A stretch of DNA of 64,000 nucleotides from Allorhodopirellula heiligendammensis (GTDB lineage: Bacteria > Planctomycetota > Planctomycetia > Pirellulales > Pirellulaceae), in the NCBI RefSeq assembly GCF_007860105.1, contig NZ_SJPU01000002.1:22837-86836 (forward strand), read 5' to 3'. How positions within the stretch are numbered: position 1 is the stretch's first letter; each line of letters begins with the position of its first letter. The position numbers and the translations under genes were made by a program. This document shows, in pieces, positions 47,989-57,212 of this stretch. The notes under the pieces were generated by a model. It did not search any database and was not told where the DNA came from. It saw nothing but the letters and a program-made list of their open reading frames with translations.

Positions 47989-49287
47989 CTATTTGGCAGC
48001 ATCCCATTCCGCATTTTGCAACTGCGTTAATCGAGCCACGACCTCGGGCCGCTCCGACACAAGATTCCGTTTTTCCAACGGGTCCGCTTTCAGATCAAAG
48101 AGCTCAATACTCGCTGGCGCTGAAGTGTATTCTTTGTCAGGCCGTCTGGCGCCAGGAATCAGCAGTTTGTCCCACCCGTTGATAACAACCTGGGTAACGA
48201 GACTCTTTTCCGGATGAGCCAAATCGGCGATGTCGTGGGTGTATCCTTCGACAAAGATGGACTTTCTCGCCTGCATCGCTTCGCGGTCGACGAGGTTGAT
48301 GCCTGAAAGGTCAGCCGGCACGTCCAATCCGCAGGCTGAGAAAATCGTCGGCATGATGTCGAGAATCGATGCGAGCGTCTCGTCATCACGCTGCGGTTGC
48401 ACCTTTCCCGGCCAGCGTACGAAGATCGGAGTGCGAATCCCCTTTTCGAATGGCGAAAGCTTGGCTCTGCCGTTCCGATTTGCATCCCAACCGTTATCAG
48501 CCAAGTAGATTACGACCGTATTGTCAGCCAGATTGTTGTCAGTCAAATAGTCATCGAGTTCACCACAGGTCTGATCAAACCATTCCACCATCGCGAAATA
48601 CTTGGCGGCATCGGGACTCAGCCCCTGGTTTTGATAATGGGCGAGCAACTTTTGGGGTGGGTTGTGCGGCTGGTGAGGCAGCAGCGGGGCGTACCACACA
48701 AAAAACGGCTTTTCCTTGGCCTGGGAGTCTTCAATGAAATCGTAGATCGGCTGCATTGATTCCCTGCCAATCGACAGACCTGCACCCCCATGACGCCCCT
48801 CTGTGTTGGTCATGCCTTGCGAGAAGCCAATTTCCTCGGCAGTCACATTCCAAAGCTTGCCGGTTTGAAACGTCTGATACCCAGCTTCACCCAATGTCTT
48901 TGGCAGGATTGGCGAATTAGCCAGCAGGCGTTGCGAGAGCGGATCCCGATCAAGCTTGCCTTTGGCACGCACAGCTTTGATACTCTCGGCACTCAAATCG
49001 TTACCCGTGATTCCATGGACATGCGGCAGCCGTCCGGTGAGCAAGCTGGCCAGGGACGGCGAGCACACTGGCATTACGTAACCACGAGTGTAGAGAAGAC
49101 TCTCAGCTGCTATACGATCGAGATTCGGTGTCCGCGCGATTTCGCTGCCCATGAACCCGTAGTCCGTAAATCCTTGATCGTCTGAGATGATCAGGACCAC
49201 GTTCGGTGCAGCCGAGTCATCGGCCTGCGTCGGCGAAATAGCGAAAATCGTCATCAGGACGACGGCAAGATTGACAATACACTTCAT
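47989..49287 (-). CDS. Sulfatase family protein with altered formylglycine motif
   Basis: From the ATG at 49287 the product is 432 residues with a signal peptide (VNLAVVLMTIFAISPTQA). The sulfatase core is clear: NVVLIISDDQG with metal ligands D36 and D37, and late DNGWDANRNGRAKLSPFEKGIRTPIFVRWPGK. The motif that normally reads CxPxR is C75-SPSL-ASLLTGR, with Leu (codon CTG) where the Arg is expected. The Arg contributes to recognition and catalysis in classical sulfatases, so activity is uncertain, although related planctomycete sulfatases also lack it. The upstream frame to 49440 is Arg-rich and not signal-like. Confidence 0.85.
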   Translation of the reverse strand: MKCIVNLAVVLMTIFAISPTQADDSAAPNVVLIISDDQGFTDYGFMGSEIARTPNLDRIAAESLLYTRGYVMPVCSPSLASLLTGRLPHVHGITGNDLSAESIKAVRAKGKLDRDPLSQRLLANSPILPKTLGEAGYQTFQTGKLWNVTAEEIGFSQGMTNTEGRHGGAGLSIGRESMQPIYDFIEDSQAKEKPFFVWYAPLLPHQPHNPPQKLLAHYQNQGLSPDAAKYFAMVEWFDQTCGELDDYLTDNNLADNTVVIYLADNGWDANRNGRAKLSPFEKGIRTPIFVRWPGKVQPQRDDETLASILDIMPTIFSACGLDVPADLSGINLVDREAMQARKSIFVEGYTHDIADLAHPEKSLVTQVVINGWDKLLIPGARRPDKEYTSAPASIELFDLKADPLEKRNLVSERPEVVARLTQLQNAEWDAAK

Positions 49288-49336
49288 GGTGGGCAGATCT
49301 TGATTGAAAAAGGTGGGTGGGACAGGGCGTCTGGTA

Positions 49337-49454
49337 GGACGGGACCATCGTCTCGTCCGAAGCGCGGCATGTGGACGGGAGCATCGTCTCGTCCAAAAGT
49401 TTTTGCGATGAACCATCGCAAAACCGTTCGCTGGGGACAATGGTCCCCAGCTAC
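49337..49454. repeat. Two-part palindromic element, copy 2, with extra palindrome
   Basis: Two 22-base near-palindromes at 49337-49358 and 49373-49394 differ at one base (ggacggga, c or g, catcgtctcgtcc). A second palindrome, gctggggaca then atggtccccagc, is at 49430-49451. Start to start, the second 22-mer and this palindrome are about 56 bases apart, as in the element at 24870-24953. Between them is a perfect 10-bp hairpin (ttttgcgatg, aac, catcgcaaaa; 49401-49423) that may stop transcription of the upstream sulfatase gene. Confidence 0.7.
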
Positions 49455-49461
49455 TTGCGAT

Positions 49462-51498
49462 CTATTGCTTAGGACCGCTCAGCGTCAACTTGGGAACACG
49501 GGTGGAACCACGCCAATAGAGCCGGAACGGATGCTTGCCCTTGGCTAACATAATCGTGCCCGTGGTCTCGTCATCCGAGGGAGCAAACCCCGCATCAAGC
49601 ACCGTCGCGTCGTGCAGACGCAGAACAGCGGTGACCCCGGGTGGCAGCGTGAAGGTGTACTTTCCATCAGCCGAAATATCGAACATTCCCGTGATGAGTT
49701 GCGATTGTGAAGACGCAATCTCTGGACACTCGTCAATGGTTCCCGCGTCACCGCTCGCCTCGGGACTGAGATCGTCCAACCTCGCCAACCAAGGCGTATT
49801 GGCAGCGTAGGTGCTCCACTTCACACCTGGCTGGGCATCCGAGTCTGCGATTGCCGGAATCAATTCATCATCATAGGGCCGTGGTGCGGATGCATTGGGC
49901 CGCCGCAGTCGCAGGACCGCGTCGTGCATTCGCTGCTGCACGTCTGGGAGCTGATCAGCAAGATTTTTAGTCTGCTTAGGATCGTCGACGACATTGTAGA
50001 TTTCGAATGGATCTGCGTGAGATTGGACGTTATACCGCACACCGACCCAGTCGCTGTCGCGAATCGCCTGCATCTGCTTGCGAACTCCACCCCGACGAGA
50101 GGCTTCGAATTCTTGATATCCAGGTGACTTCTGGCCATTAAAATACTCGACGTAGACCTGCGGTGTTTGCTGTTCGCCTTGCTCGGTCAACATCGGGACA
50201 ATGGATGTCCCATCGCAGTGCGCGGGAGGCGCCACGCCAGCGAGCTCGGCAAACGTGGGGAGCCAGTCATGAGATTGACTGGGCAATTCGCTAATTCGGT
50301 CCGGTTTAGCACCGCCTGGCCAACGCACCACTGCGCCGACACGAATTCCACCTTCCCATGTATCTCGTTTGATCCCGTCAAATGGCCCAAACGAACTGAA
50401 AAAGGTGGGTTCGTAATTCTCGGGAAGATAGGACTCACGACTTGGACCGTTATCAGTTGTGAACACGACCAGCGTATTGTCGTCGATGCCGAGATCAGCG
50501 AGTGTTTTCAGTAGGTCGCCCAAACAGTCATCAATTCGTCGAACATCGGCTGCGTAACGTTTGTAAACGTCTGGCCAAGGCTGCTCGGCGGTTGACTCAT
50601 CATCATCGTGGTCCCAGGTTTGGTTGGCGTAGTCAGGATGCATGTAAGAATCGGGCTCACCGTCGGCCGTATTGATCATCCGCCCTGCTTCACCCGTCCA
50701 CTGCAGACCGCCGTCGACACCACCACCGGCAGGAAATGGCGCGGCAGGAAGCTGCAATTTCGCATGGGGTGTATCGAATGCCAGATACAGAAAAAACGGT
50801 TTCGTTGGATTGTCGCTGTGTTGATCGACAATCCATTTCTTCGCGCGAGCGGTGAACAGGTCGGCGGTGTAACAGCCAGCTAAATCGGCCGACACCTCCT
50901 CGTCATTAGCCCACACCTCTTTGCCATCTTCCTTGGGATAGTGGGCATGTCCGTCGCGATGTCGGACGTAGCCAAAGAAGTCGTCAAAACCTCGCTTAGT
51001 CGGGTAGCCAGGCCAATCCTGCGGCCCCGGTTTATTCTGTTTCGATTTATTATTGCCAGCTGACCCGCCTTGCAGCCCCCACTTGCCGATCGCAGCGGTG
51101 GCGTACCCAGCACCTCGCATGACGGTGCCCAAGGTGTGATTATTTTCGAGCATTTTGTCGAATTGATTGTCTCGCACATTGCTATGGCCTTGATGCACGC
51201 CCAGTAAGAGTGACGCGCGGGAGGGGGCGCAGACTGGAGCGGGACAATAGTGCTGCCGCAACTGCACCCCTTCCACTGCCATTTGGTCGAGTTTCGGCGT
51301 CAGATGCCAAGGCTCCGCGCGGTCTGCGTTCTCCTTACGCATGTTCTGGAAAAACACCCCATAATCGCCGTAACCCATGTCGTCACAGAGTACGAAGATG
51401 ACGTTCGGTGGTTGGGGCGGGGCATCGGCGCCGACCGCTAGCGTCGATCCAAGTAGTAGACAAAGCAGTGCGAATGAGAATGTAAGTCGGGGAGGCAT
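49462..51498 (-). CDS. Arylsulfatase A-like sulfatase
   Basis: The 678-residue protein has a signal peptide (about 5-24) and the intact sulfatase motif C90-APSR-ASLLLG, where the Cys is converted to formylglycine. NVIFVLCDDMGYGD supplies the metal-binding Asp pair. The core (to about 540) has DTWEGGIRVGAVVRWPGG and DRISELPSQSHDWLPTFAELAG. The C-terminal part (about 575-678) looks like an extra beta domain (PA14 or carbohydrate-binding type: DISADGKYTFTLPPGVTAVLRLHDATV). It should remove sulfate esters from polysaccharides or glycans in the periplasm or outside. It lies upstream of a second sulfatase. Confidence 0.9.
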   Translation of the reverse strand: MPPRLTFSFALLCLLLGSTLAVGADAPPQPPNVIFVLCDDMGYGDYGVFFQNMRKENADRAEPWHLTPKLDQMAVEGVQLRQHYCPAPVCAPSRASLLLGVHQGHSNVRDNQFDKMLENNHTLGTVMRGAGYATAAIGKWGLQGGSAGNNKSKQNKPGPQDWPGYPTKRGFDDFFGYVRHRDGHAHYPKEDGKEVWANDEEVSADLAGCYTADLFTARAKKWIVDQHSDNPTKPFFLYLAFDTPHAKLQLPAAPFPAGGGVDGGLQWTGEAGRMINTADGEPDSYMHPDYANQTWDHDDDESTAEQPWPDVYKRYAADVRRIDDCLGDLLKTLADLGIDDNTLVVFTTDNGPSRESYLPENYEPTFFSSFGPFDGIKRDTWEGGIRVGAVVRWPGGAKPDRISELPSQSHDWLPTFAELAGVAPPAHCDGTSIVPMLTEQGEQQTPQVYVEYFNGQKSPGYQEFEASRRGGVRKQMQAIRDSDWVGVRYNVQSHADPFEIYNVVDDPKQTKNLADQLPDVQQRMHDAVLRLRRPNASAPRPYDDELIPAIADSDAQPGVKWSTYAANTPWLARLDDLSPEASGDAGTIDECPEIASSQSQLITGMFDISADGKYTFTLPPGVTAVLRLHDATVLDAGFAPSDDETTGTIMLAKGKHPFRLYWRGSTRVPKLTLSGPKQ

Positions 51499-51718
51499 AT
51501 GAGCTCTTCTGTCAAAGCAAGCGGAGTGTCAACGTGGCATGAGAGACGATCATTCTCTCATCTGCCGAGCCATTGTAAACGAGCGGCAACCTCAATTGGG
51601 TGCGAGATGCGTTTTTTTGACGATCGATAGCCGCTCGCCGCCCCCGTTGCGGTGCCTGCAACCGGACCGCATCATCGGGCCAGCAGCGGCGACAGGTGTG
51701 ACGCACTGACTGCCGGCC

Positions 51719-53332
51719 TCACGACGTCGCCCGTCGGCGGTAGTACTTGAGACCAGGGAAGAAGAAACATGACGCCGCAATCACGCCGAATATCAGATGA
51801 GAGTAGCGCGGAAATAGCGCCATGGCGACCGCGCCGATCAAGAGGGCAATGGCCTGAAAATAAAATGCGCCACTAAGCATTCCTGCTTTGATGATGAACA
51901 CCATCGCACTGATTACGCCGAGTAAAGGCGCCAGTTTCAACACATCCAACCCCAGCCACCATTCCAATGGAAACAACATGGCAATCGCAATCATGCTGGC
52001 ACCCCAGACGTGAGCGATCTGTCGCTCGATGAACGTGACCGGTCCCATCCGCTGTCGCAGTTTCCAGAACACGGCCGCCCACCCTCCCAGACCGAGCACC
52101 CACACGCCGACGTAGAACTCACGCTGTTGAACGCCATGAACGGCCATTTGCCACGTCAATAAACTGGCAATTAGCAACACGAGCGAATGCCACATCCACA
52201 GTAGCCCCCAATTTTCAAGTACAGCCGCATGATGCGTTTCGCGAAACACTCTCGCAACGACTTGATTGAAATGACCGCTCCGCGCCGCGACGCGTTCGTC
52301 CGCCAAATAGGCGCGTAGATCGGCAGTCAAATCGGCGGTATTCGCGTACCGCAGGTCCGCTGGCTTTTGCAGACTGCGGGTCACGATCATCTCGAGATCA
52401 CGATCGAGTCCGGGACGCAGCGTGCGCACTGGCGGCGGGTCCTGCTCGATCACCAACATGACAAGCTCCATCGGTGTTTCGGCCACAAATGGAGCGCGAC
52501 CTGTGAGTGCGTAGTAGAGCACACCGCCGAGGGAATACACATCGCTGGCGACGCCCACGTCTTGGCGGCGGCCACTGGCCTGTTCTGGAGACATGTAGGC
52601 TGGCGTCCCCACGAGCAATCCGCTGCGGGTGAACGCAGCCTCGCCGCCGATCGGCTTCGCGAGCCCAAAATCGGTCAGCATGGGGCGTCCGTCGGACGCA
52701 AATAGAATATTGCTCGGTTTGATATCACGATGCAGAATCCCGTCGGCGTGTGCCGCGCCCACCGCCTCAGCCACTGCGATGAGCATCTCACAGGCTGCCC
52801 TCACGTTCATCGGTCCCGAAGCAACCTTTTGAGATAGCGTTTGACCGACAATCAGTTTCATACTGAAGAATGGACGCCCCTCGCTGTCGCCAACTTCATA
52901 GACAGGCACAATTCCTGGATGTTGCAACGATGCCATGGCGGTCGCTTCGGCGAGAAATCTCTGCAGGTCAGCCTCACTGGCCAAGCGATCACGCAAGATC
53001 ATTTTGACCGCGACCTCGCGATCAAGTGATTGCTGATACGCCCGGAACACGACGCCCATCCCGCCCCGGCCGATCTCTTCGAGCAACTCATAGTCTCCCA
53101 TCTTCATTGGCAGACGCTGCCTCGGCATCTGGTCGCGGGCGGCTCCGGCAGTATCGGTCACCAACACAGCACCCCAGATTTCGCGTAGGTCAGCCGCCAA
53201 ATCGGGATACTGTTTACATGCCTCGTCCAGATCCGCAATTCCACCACTGCAGACTCGGTCCGTCATTTCCGCTAAGACAGTGGCTAAACGCTGTTCATGA
53301 TCGTGCGGCGATTTGTCCTCTCGATTCGCCAT
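51719..53332 (-). CDS. Ser/Thr protein kinase with C-terminal membrane domain
   Basis: The protein (537 residues from the ATG at 53332) has a kinase domain at about 80-340: GRGGMGVVFRAY, the ATP Lys K110 (VAVKMI), the catalytic loop HRDIKPSN with D203, DFGLAKP and GTPAYMSPEQASG. It ends with several hydrophobic spans (about 380-525: LWMWHSLVLLIASLLTWQ, WVLGLGGWAAVFW, AIAMLFPLEWWLGL, LIGAVAMALF). The architecture is the Hanks-type kinase common in planctomycetes, but the polytopic tail is not a usual sensor. The start is 1 base from the transporter's stop, so the two are probably co-translated. Substrates are unknown. Confidence 0.88.
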   Translation of the reverse strand: MANREDKSPHDHEQRLATVLAEMTDRVCSGGIADLDEACKQYPDLAADLREIWGAVLVTDTAGAARDQMPRQRLPMKMGDYELLEEIGRGGMGVVFRAYQQSLDREVAVKMILRDRLASEADLQRFLAEATAMASLQHPGIVPVYEVGDSEGRPFFSMKLIVGQTLSQKVASGPMNVRAACEMLIAVAEAVGAAHADGILHRDIKPSNILFASDGRPMLTDFGLAKPIGGEAAFTRSGLLVGTPAYMSPEQASGRRQDVGVASDVYSLGGVLYYALTGRAPFVAETPMELVMLVIEQDPPPVRTLRPGLDRDLEMIVTRSLQKPADLRYANTADLTADLRAYLADERVAARSGHFNQVVARVFRETHHAAVLENWGLLWMWHSLVLLIASLLTWQMAVHGVQQREFYVGVWVLGLGGWAAVFWKLRQRMGPVTFIERQIAHVWGASMIAIAMLFPLEWWLGLDVLKLAPLLGVISAMVFIIKAGMLSGAFYFQAIALLIGAVAMALFPRYSHLIFGVIAASCFFFPGLKYYRRRATS

Positions 53333-53333
53333 G

Positions 53334-54929
53334 TCACGCACCGGTCAAACGCGCTTCCATCTCTTCCAAAGGCACGCCTTTCGTCTCGGGCACCATCGTT
53401 GCGACCCAAATCAACTGCAGCACCATCATGAAGCAGAAAAAGCCGAACACGAATGAGGGTGCGAAGTTGCCAATGAACCAGGGAAACGCCAAGGTGATCA
53501 GGGCTGCAAAAATCCAGTGCGTAAAACTGCCGAGCGACTGACCGGCGGCGCGATGTCGGTTTGGAAACACCTCCGAAATCAATACCCAAATCACCGCACC
53601 TTGGCCGACCGCGTGCGCGGCGATGAATGCGAAGATGCACAACATCACCATTCTGCCCCCGAACCCTGATTCCTCGCTCGCTCGAACCATCGCGTTGTCA
53701 GCGGTGGCCAACACCGCATCACTATTATCGGTGGGGAGAAACTTCACTGCCTCGCCCGCATAGTCCGGTGAGTTCGACGCCAACACCAAGGAGTTTTTCG
53801 CATCGTCTACCTGAGCTGAAAACTTGGCAATATCGAGATCATTGCGAACAGGCAACGCTTCGGCTTTCTGCAGTGTTTCAATCGAACTCTTCACCGCAAT
53901 CGCTGAATTAGCGACTTGAAACTGCGGTGCATACGAGAGAAACACCCAGGCACACAATCCCAACGAAGCGATATACCCAAACGATCCGACATACAACAAT
54001 GTGCGACGACCGAGTCGATCGATCAAATAAAGCCCGACAAAGGTGAATAGCAAATTGACCACACCGATCCCGATCGATTGCAATAGAGCGGCTTCTTGTC
54101 CGAGCCCCGTCATTTCAAAGATTCTCGGTGCAAAATACAAAATGGCATTGATGCCAGAAAGCTGGTTAAAAAACGCGACCAAGAAAGCCAACATGATCGG
54201 CACTCGCATTCGCCACGTCCAAAATGGCTCGGAGGAAGAGTGCTCCACTGACGAGTCGCGAATTTGATCAACCAGTCGGCTGACTTCGTCTGCGGACATC
54301 TCTGGGTTGGCGAGTTGTAACACGCGTGTGGCTTCGTCGATATCGCCACGTTCAGAAATCAACCACCGCGGGCTTTCGGGCAATCCAATGCACATCAGAG
54401 AATAGATGAGTGCGGGGATCGCTTCGACGCCGAGCATCCAACGCCACGCGTTCTCCCCAAGACCTGCAAGCAATGCGTTGGAGGCGTAGGCTACCAGAAT
54501 GCCAAAAACAATGTTGAACTGAAACATTCCCGCCAGTCGCCCTCGACGTTCAGGTGGCGCGATCTCCGAAATGTACAGGGGCGCCGCTACGGTCGAGATT
54601 CCTACGCCCACGCCGCCAATAAAGCGGGCGATCATGAATGAATAGACATCGGTCGCCAAGCCAGACCAAATCGCTGACACCAAGTACAGGATACCGATCC
54701 AGAGCAAAGTCGCCTTGCGGCCGAAACGATCGGTCGGCCAACCTCCGACCAAGGAACCCAATACCGTTCCCCACAGCGCCATGCTCATCGCCAGCCCATG
54801 CTGTGCATGGCCGAGCGACCATACCGACTGAATCGTTTTCTCTGCACCGGAGATGACCACGGTATCAAATCCGAACAGGAAACCCGCCAATGCCGAAGTT
54901 AGGGCCCACAGAAATAGTCGACTCGGCAT
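53334..54929 (-). CDS. MFS sugar porter family transporter
   Basis: The product (531 residues from the ATG at 54929) is a 12-span major-facilitator transporter with the sugar-porter signatures GGWPTDRFGRKATLL, PESPRWLISE, GVGVGISTVAAPLYISEIAPPERRGRLAGMFQ and a late VPETKGVPLEEMEARLTGA. It should import sugars or polyols by proton symport. There is an unusual hydrophilic insertion of about 90 residues between the ninth and tenth spans (about 355-440). A GTG at 54938 would add three residues. The gene sits between the acyltransferase and the kinase on one strand. Confidence 0.9.
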   Translation of the reverse strand: MPSRLFLWALTSALAGFLFGFDTVVISGAEKTIQSVWSLGHAQHGLAMSMALWGTVLGSLVGGWPTDRFGRKATLLWIGILYLVSAIWSGLATDVYSFMIARFIGGVGVGISTVAAPLYISEIAPPERRGRLAGMFQFNIVFGILVAYASNALLAGLGENAWRWMLGVEAIPALIYSLMCIGLPESPRWLISERGDIDEATRVLQLANPEMSADEVSRLVDQIRDSSVEHSSSEPFWTWRMRVPIMLAFLVAFFNQLSGINAILYFAPRIFEMTGLGQEAALLQSIGIGVVNLLFTFVGLYLIDRLGRRTLLYVGSFGYIASLGLCAWVFLSYAPQFQVANSAIAVKSSIETLQKAEALPVRNDLDIAKFSAQVDDAKNSLVLASNSPDYAGEAVKFLPTDNSDAVLATADNAMVRASEESGFGGRMVMLCIFAFIAAHAVGQGAVIWVLISEVFPNRHRAAGQSLGSFTHWIFAALITLAFPWFIGNFAPSFVFGFFCFMMVLQLIWVATMVPETKGVPLEEMEARLTGA

Positions 54930-54938
54930 GGCAATCAC

Positions 54939-56339
54939 TTAAAATTGGAAATAGACAAACGGGCGGAAATCACGTGGTGCATATAATAACAACATCCAGA
55001 TCATGATGGCCGTGGCCACGGGGCTATACCAGGCATTGGCGGGTAATCGCATGCATCGGCGCAGCCGCGTGGTCCAGACCGTATGCTCCACCACCATGAT
55101 GCCTATCATCAGCAGCGTCAGGGGTGGTAGCCATAGAATGCGTGGCGACGTCTCAGCTGTCAAAAACGGCATCCACAACCGTTCGTACACTTCCAAACTC
55201 GTTGCCCAGTCGGGACTCCGAAACAGCACCCACCCCATCAATACGACCAACATCACCGCAATCCAACGCAGCGCCGGCGCCACGGACCGCCAAATCTTCA
55301 CGTGAGACCGCTCGACGACGAGCGCCACGCCATGCCATATCCCCCACAACACATAGGTGACCGCAGCACCATGCCACAACCCGCCCAAGCCCATCGTGAT
55401 CATCAGATTGCGTTTGGTAGCGGTTGACGAACCGCGTGATCCACCCAGCGGAATGTAGAGGTAATCACGCAGCCACGTCGACAAGGTAATGTGCCAGCGA
55501 TGCCAAAACTCCGTCATCGACGTCGCCAAGTAGGGATGGCGAAAATTGACAGGAAAGCGATAGCCAAGCAGTTTCGCGACACCGATCGCCATGTCGCTGT
55601 AGCCGGAAAAGTCGTAGTAGATCTGACCGGCGTACGCGATCACGGCGATCCAGACGGTCACGCTGCTGTATAACTCTACGCCTGAGAACACTACATCGAC
55701 CGACTCGGCCAGCCTGTCCGCGATGACAATTTTCTTGACCGCCCCCCGCAGCAACTGCTGACATCCCGCGTACACGCGTCGCGGACGGTACTTCGGCACA
55801 TGGGCCAGTTGGGGCAACAGACTACTGGCGCGGACGATCGGTCCGGCGACCAGTTGCGGAAAGAAGGCGACGTAAAGAGCAAAATCCAGCAAACTGGAGT
55901 GCGGCCGGAGTTTGCCCCGGTAGACGTCAATCGTATAGCTAAGCGTCTGAAACGTGTAAAATGAAATGCCGACCGGCAGGATCACGTTGAGCGTCGACGC
56001 ATGCAGTCCCAACGCCTCGACGAGTGGACGGGCGGACTCGATAAAGAAGTTCGCGTACTTGAAAAACCCCAGGATCCCCAGGTTGACGCTGAGACTAACT
56101 ACCAACCATCCGAGCCGATGTCGCGGTGACTGGCAACGGTGCATGCGAGCGGCGACAAAAAAATCGACAAGCGTCGAAATCAGTAGGAGCCCGCAAAAAC
56201 GATAGTCCCAATAAGCGTAGAAGTAATAGCTCGCCGCTAACAGGAATCCGTTTCGCAGTCGCCGCCGCTCACCGGCCACCCACGTTCCCGCCAGGACGAC
56301 GAGCAGGAAGATGACGAATTCAGCTTGGGCGAAATTCAA
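54939..56339 (-). CDS. MBOAT family O-acyltransferase (AlgI-like)
   Basis: The 466-residue protein is a polytopic membrane O-acyltransferase. Motifs include FWHRWHITLSTWLRDYLYIPLGG and the catalytic His H323 in GGLWHGAAVTYVLWGIWHG. Members O-acetylate alginate, cellulose or other exopolysaccharides. The 466-residue length fits AlgI-like proteins. The transporter ATG begins 9 bases after its stop. No AlgX/AlgJ/DltD-type partner is visible in this window. O-acylation of an envelope or secreted glycan is a reasonable inference. Confidence 0.92.
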   Translation of the reverse strand: MNFAQAEFVIFLLVVLAGTWVAGERRRLRNGFLLAASYYFYAYWDYRFCGLLLISTLVDFFVAARMHRCQSPRHRLGWLVVSLSVNLGILGFFKYANFFIESARPLVEALGLHASTLNVILPVGISFYTFQTLSYTIDVYRGKLRPHSSLLDFALYVAFFPQLVAGPIVRASSLLPQLAHVPKYRPRRVYAGCQQLLRGAVKKIVIADRLAESVDVVFSGVELYSSVTVWIAVIAYAGQIYYDFSGYSDMAIGVAKLLGYRFPVNFRHPYLATSMTEFWHRWHITLSTWLRDYLYIPLGGSRGSSTATKRNLMITMGLGGLWHGAAVTYVLWGIWHGVALVVERSHVKIWRSVAPALRWIAVMLVVLMGWVLFRSPDWATSLEVYERLWMPFLTAETSPRILWLPPLTLLMIGIMVVEHTVWTTRLRRCMRLPANAWYSPVATAIMIWMLLLYAPRDFRPFVYFQF

Positions 56340-56366
56340 CGCTGTACTTTCAGAACTGCGCGATCC

Positions 56367-57212
56367 TTACTTGCGAAAGTACTCAGCATAATCACTGTCG
56401 TGATCCGGTGCAGCTTGGCCACGTTTCGGCGACGAAGCAGGGACCTCATTGGCGTATGTGGCTTGCTGAATCGCAGCTTTCTCCGCTGACTTGTAACTCG
56501 CTGAGTCGTCTTCAAACGGATCGCTTAAACGATCGAAGGTCGCGCCAGGTTGGCTCGAATCGTCAGCGGGTTGCTGGTCCGAATTCGATGGTGGGGTCGC
56601 CCATTTCTCGTCAAGCGATGTGCGGGCATCCGAGGGCATCGTCATCTCCTCGGAAACAGTCGGAATGCTCGGCGCCAGACGAGGTTGGCAATCGGTGCAG
56701 TGGTGCGTCTGCGACGCGACGACCTGGACGGATGACAAATGCTGACAGCTGGAACATCCACAACTCGTTCGCGACGAATGCCGACCATGTGAGCTGAGCG
56801 TCACTATCTTCTTGAGCTTGCCTGCGACAGCATGGAATGTACCGTGCATCAGCTTTCCATGAGGCAAGCGAGCGTTAGCCAACAGCCCTTGCTCAGGCCC
56901 CAGCATCTCGCCACAGCCCGACGACTCACATCCACAGGTGGGCGTGTGCTGGCATGGGCCTTCACAACCACATGAAACCTCAACACCGCAGCCCGGCTCG
57001 ACACCACAGCTAATCTCTGCGCCACAGCTAATCTCTGCGCCACAGGAAACCTCCGAACCACAAACCGCCTCTACCCCACAGTCCGACTCAGCCCAAACGC
57101 CTTGGGCGGAACAGGGACTCGTTTGGATGCCGCCGATGGTCGCTGCCGTGATGCTCATGAAGGCAAACGAACGAAGCGGGAGAAACAACTCTTTGAGTCT
57201 GCGGGTTGTCAC
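56367..57212 (-). CDS. Secreted Cys-rich protein with CGxExx hexapeptide repeats
   Basis: I do not recognise a family. From the GTG at 57212 (281 residues) there is a signal peptide (LKELFLPLRSFAFMSITAATIGG...SAQG) and then about seven six-residue units of the form CGxExx (CGVEAV, CGSEVS, CGAEIS, CGAEIS, CGVEPG, CGVEVS) passing into CGCEGP and CQHTPTCGCESSGCGE. A second Cys-rich patch (SCGCSSCQHLSSV, THHCTDCQP) follows, with a long disordered tail. The repeat DNA has an 18-base period at 56968-57093. Many disulfides or metal ligands are possible. The frame is open from 57335. It is close to the MBOAT gene on the same strand. Confidence 0.7.
   Translation of the reverse strand: MTTRRLKELFLPLRSFAFMSITAATIGGIQTSPCSAQGVWAESDCGVEAVCGSEVSCGAEISCGAEISCGVEPGCGVEVSCGCEGPCQHTPTCGCESSGCGEMLGPEQGLLANARLPHGKLMHGTFHAVAGKLKKIVTLSSHGRHSSRTSCGCSSCQHLSSVQVVASQTHHCTDCQPRLAPSIPTVSEEMTMPSDARTSLDEKWATPPSNSDQQPADDSSQPGATFDRLSDPFEDDSASYKSAEKAAIQQATYANEVPASSPKRGQAAPDHDSDYAEYFRK
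56968..57093 (-). repeat. 18-bp coding repeat array of the Cys-rich gene
   Basis: Seven 18-base units encode the CGxExx hexapeptides. Two neighbouring units (57004-57021 and 57022-57039) are identical, indicating recent duplication; the others differ at several positions. Unit starts are at 56968, 56986, 57004, 57022, 57040, 57058 and 57076. Confidence 0.75.

Noticed and set aside
49288-49440. Longer start for the sulfatase at 47989
   Set aside because: The extra residues are encoded by the palindromic repeat element and the real signal peptide begins at the ATG at 49287.
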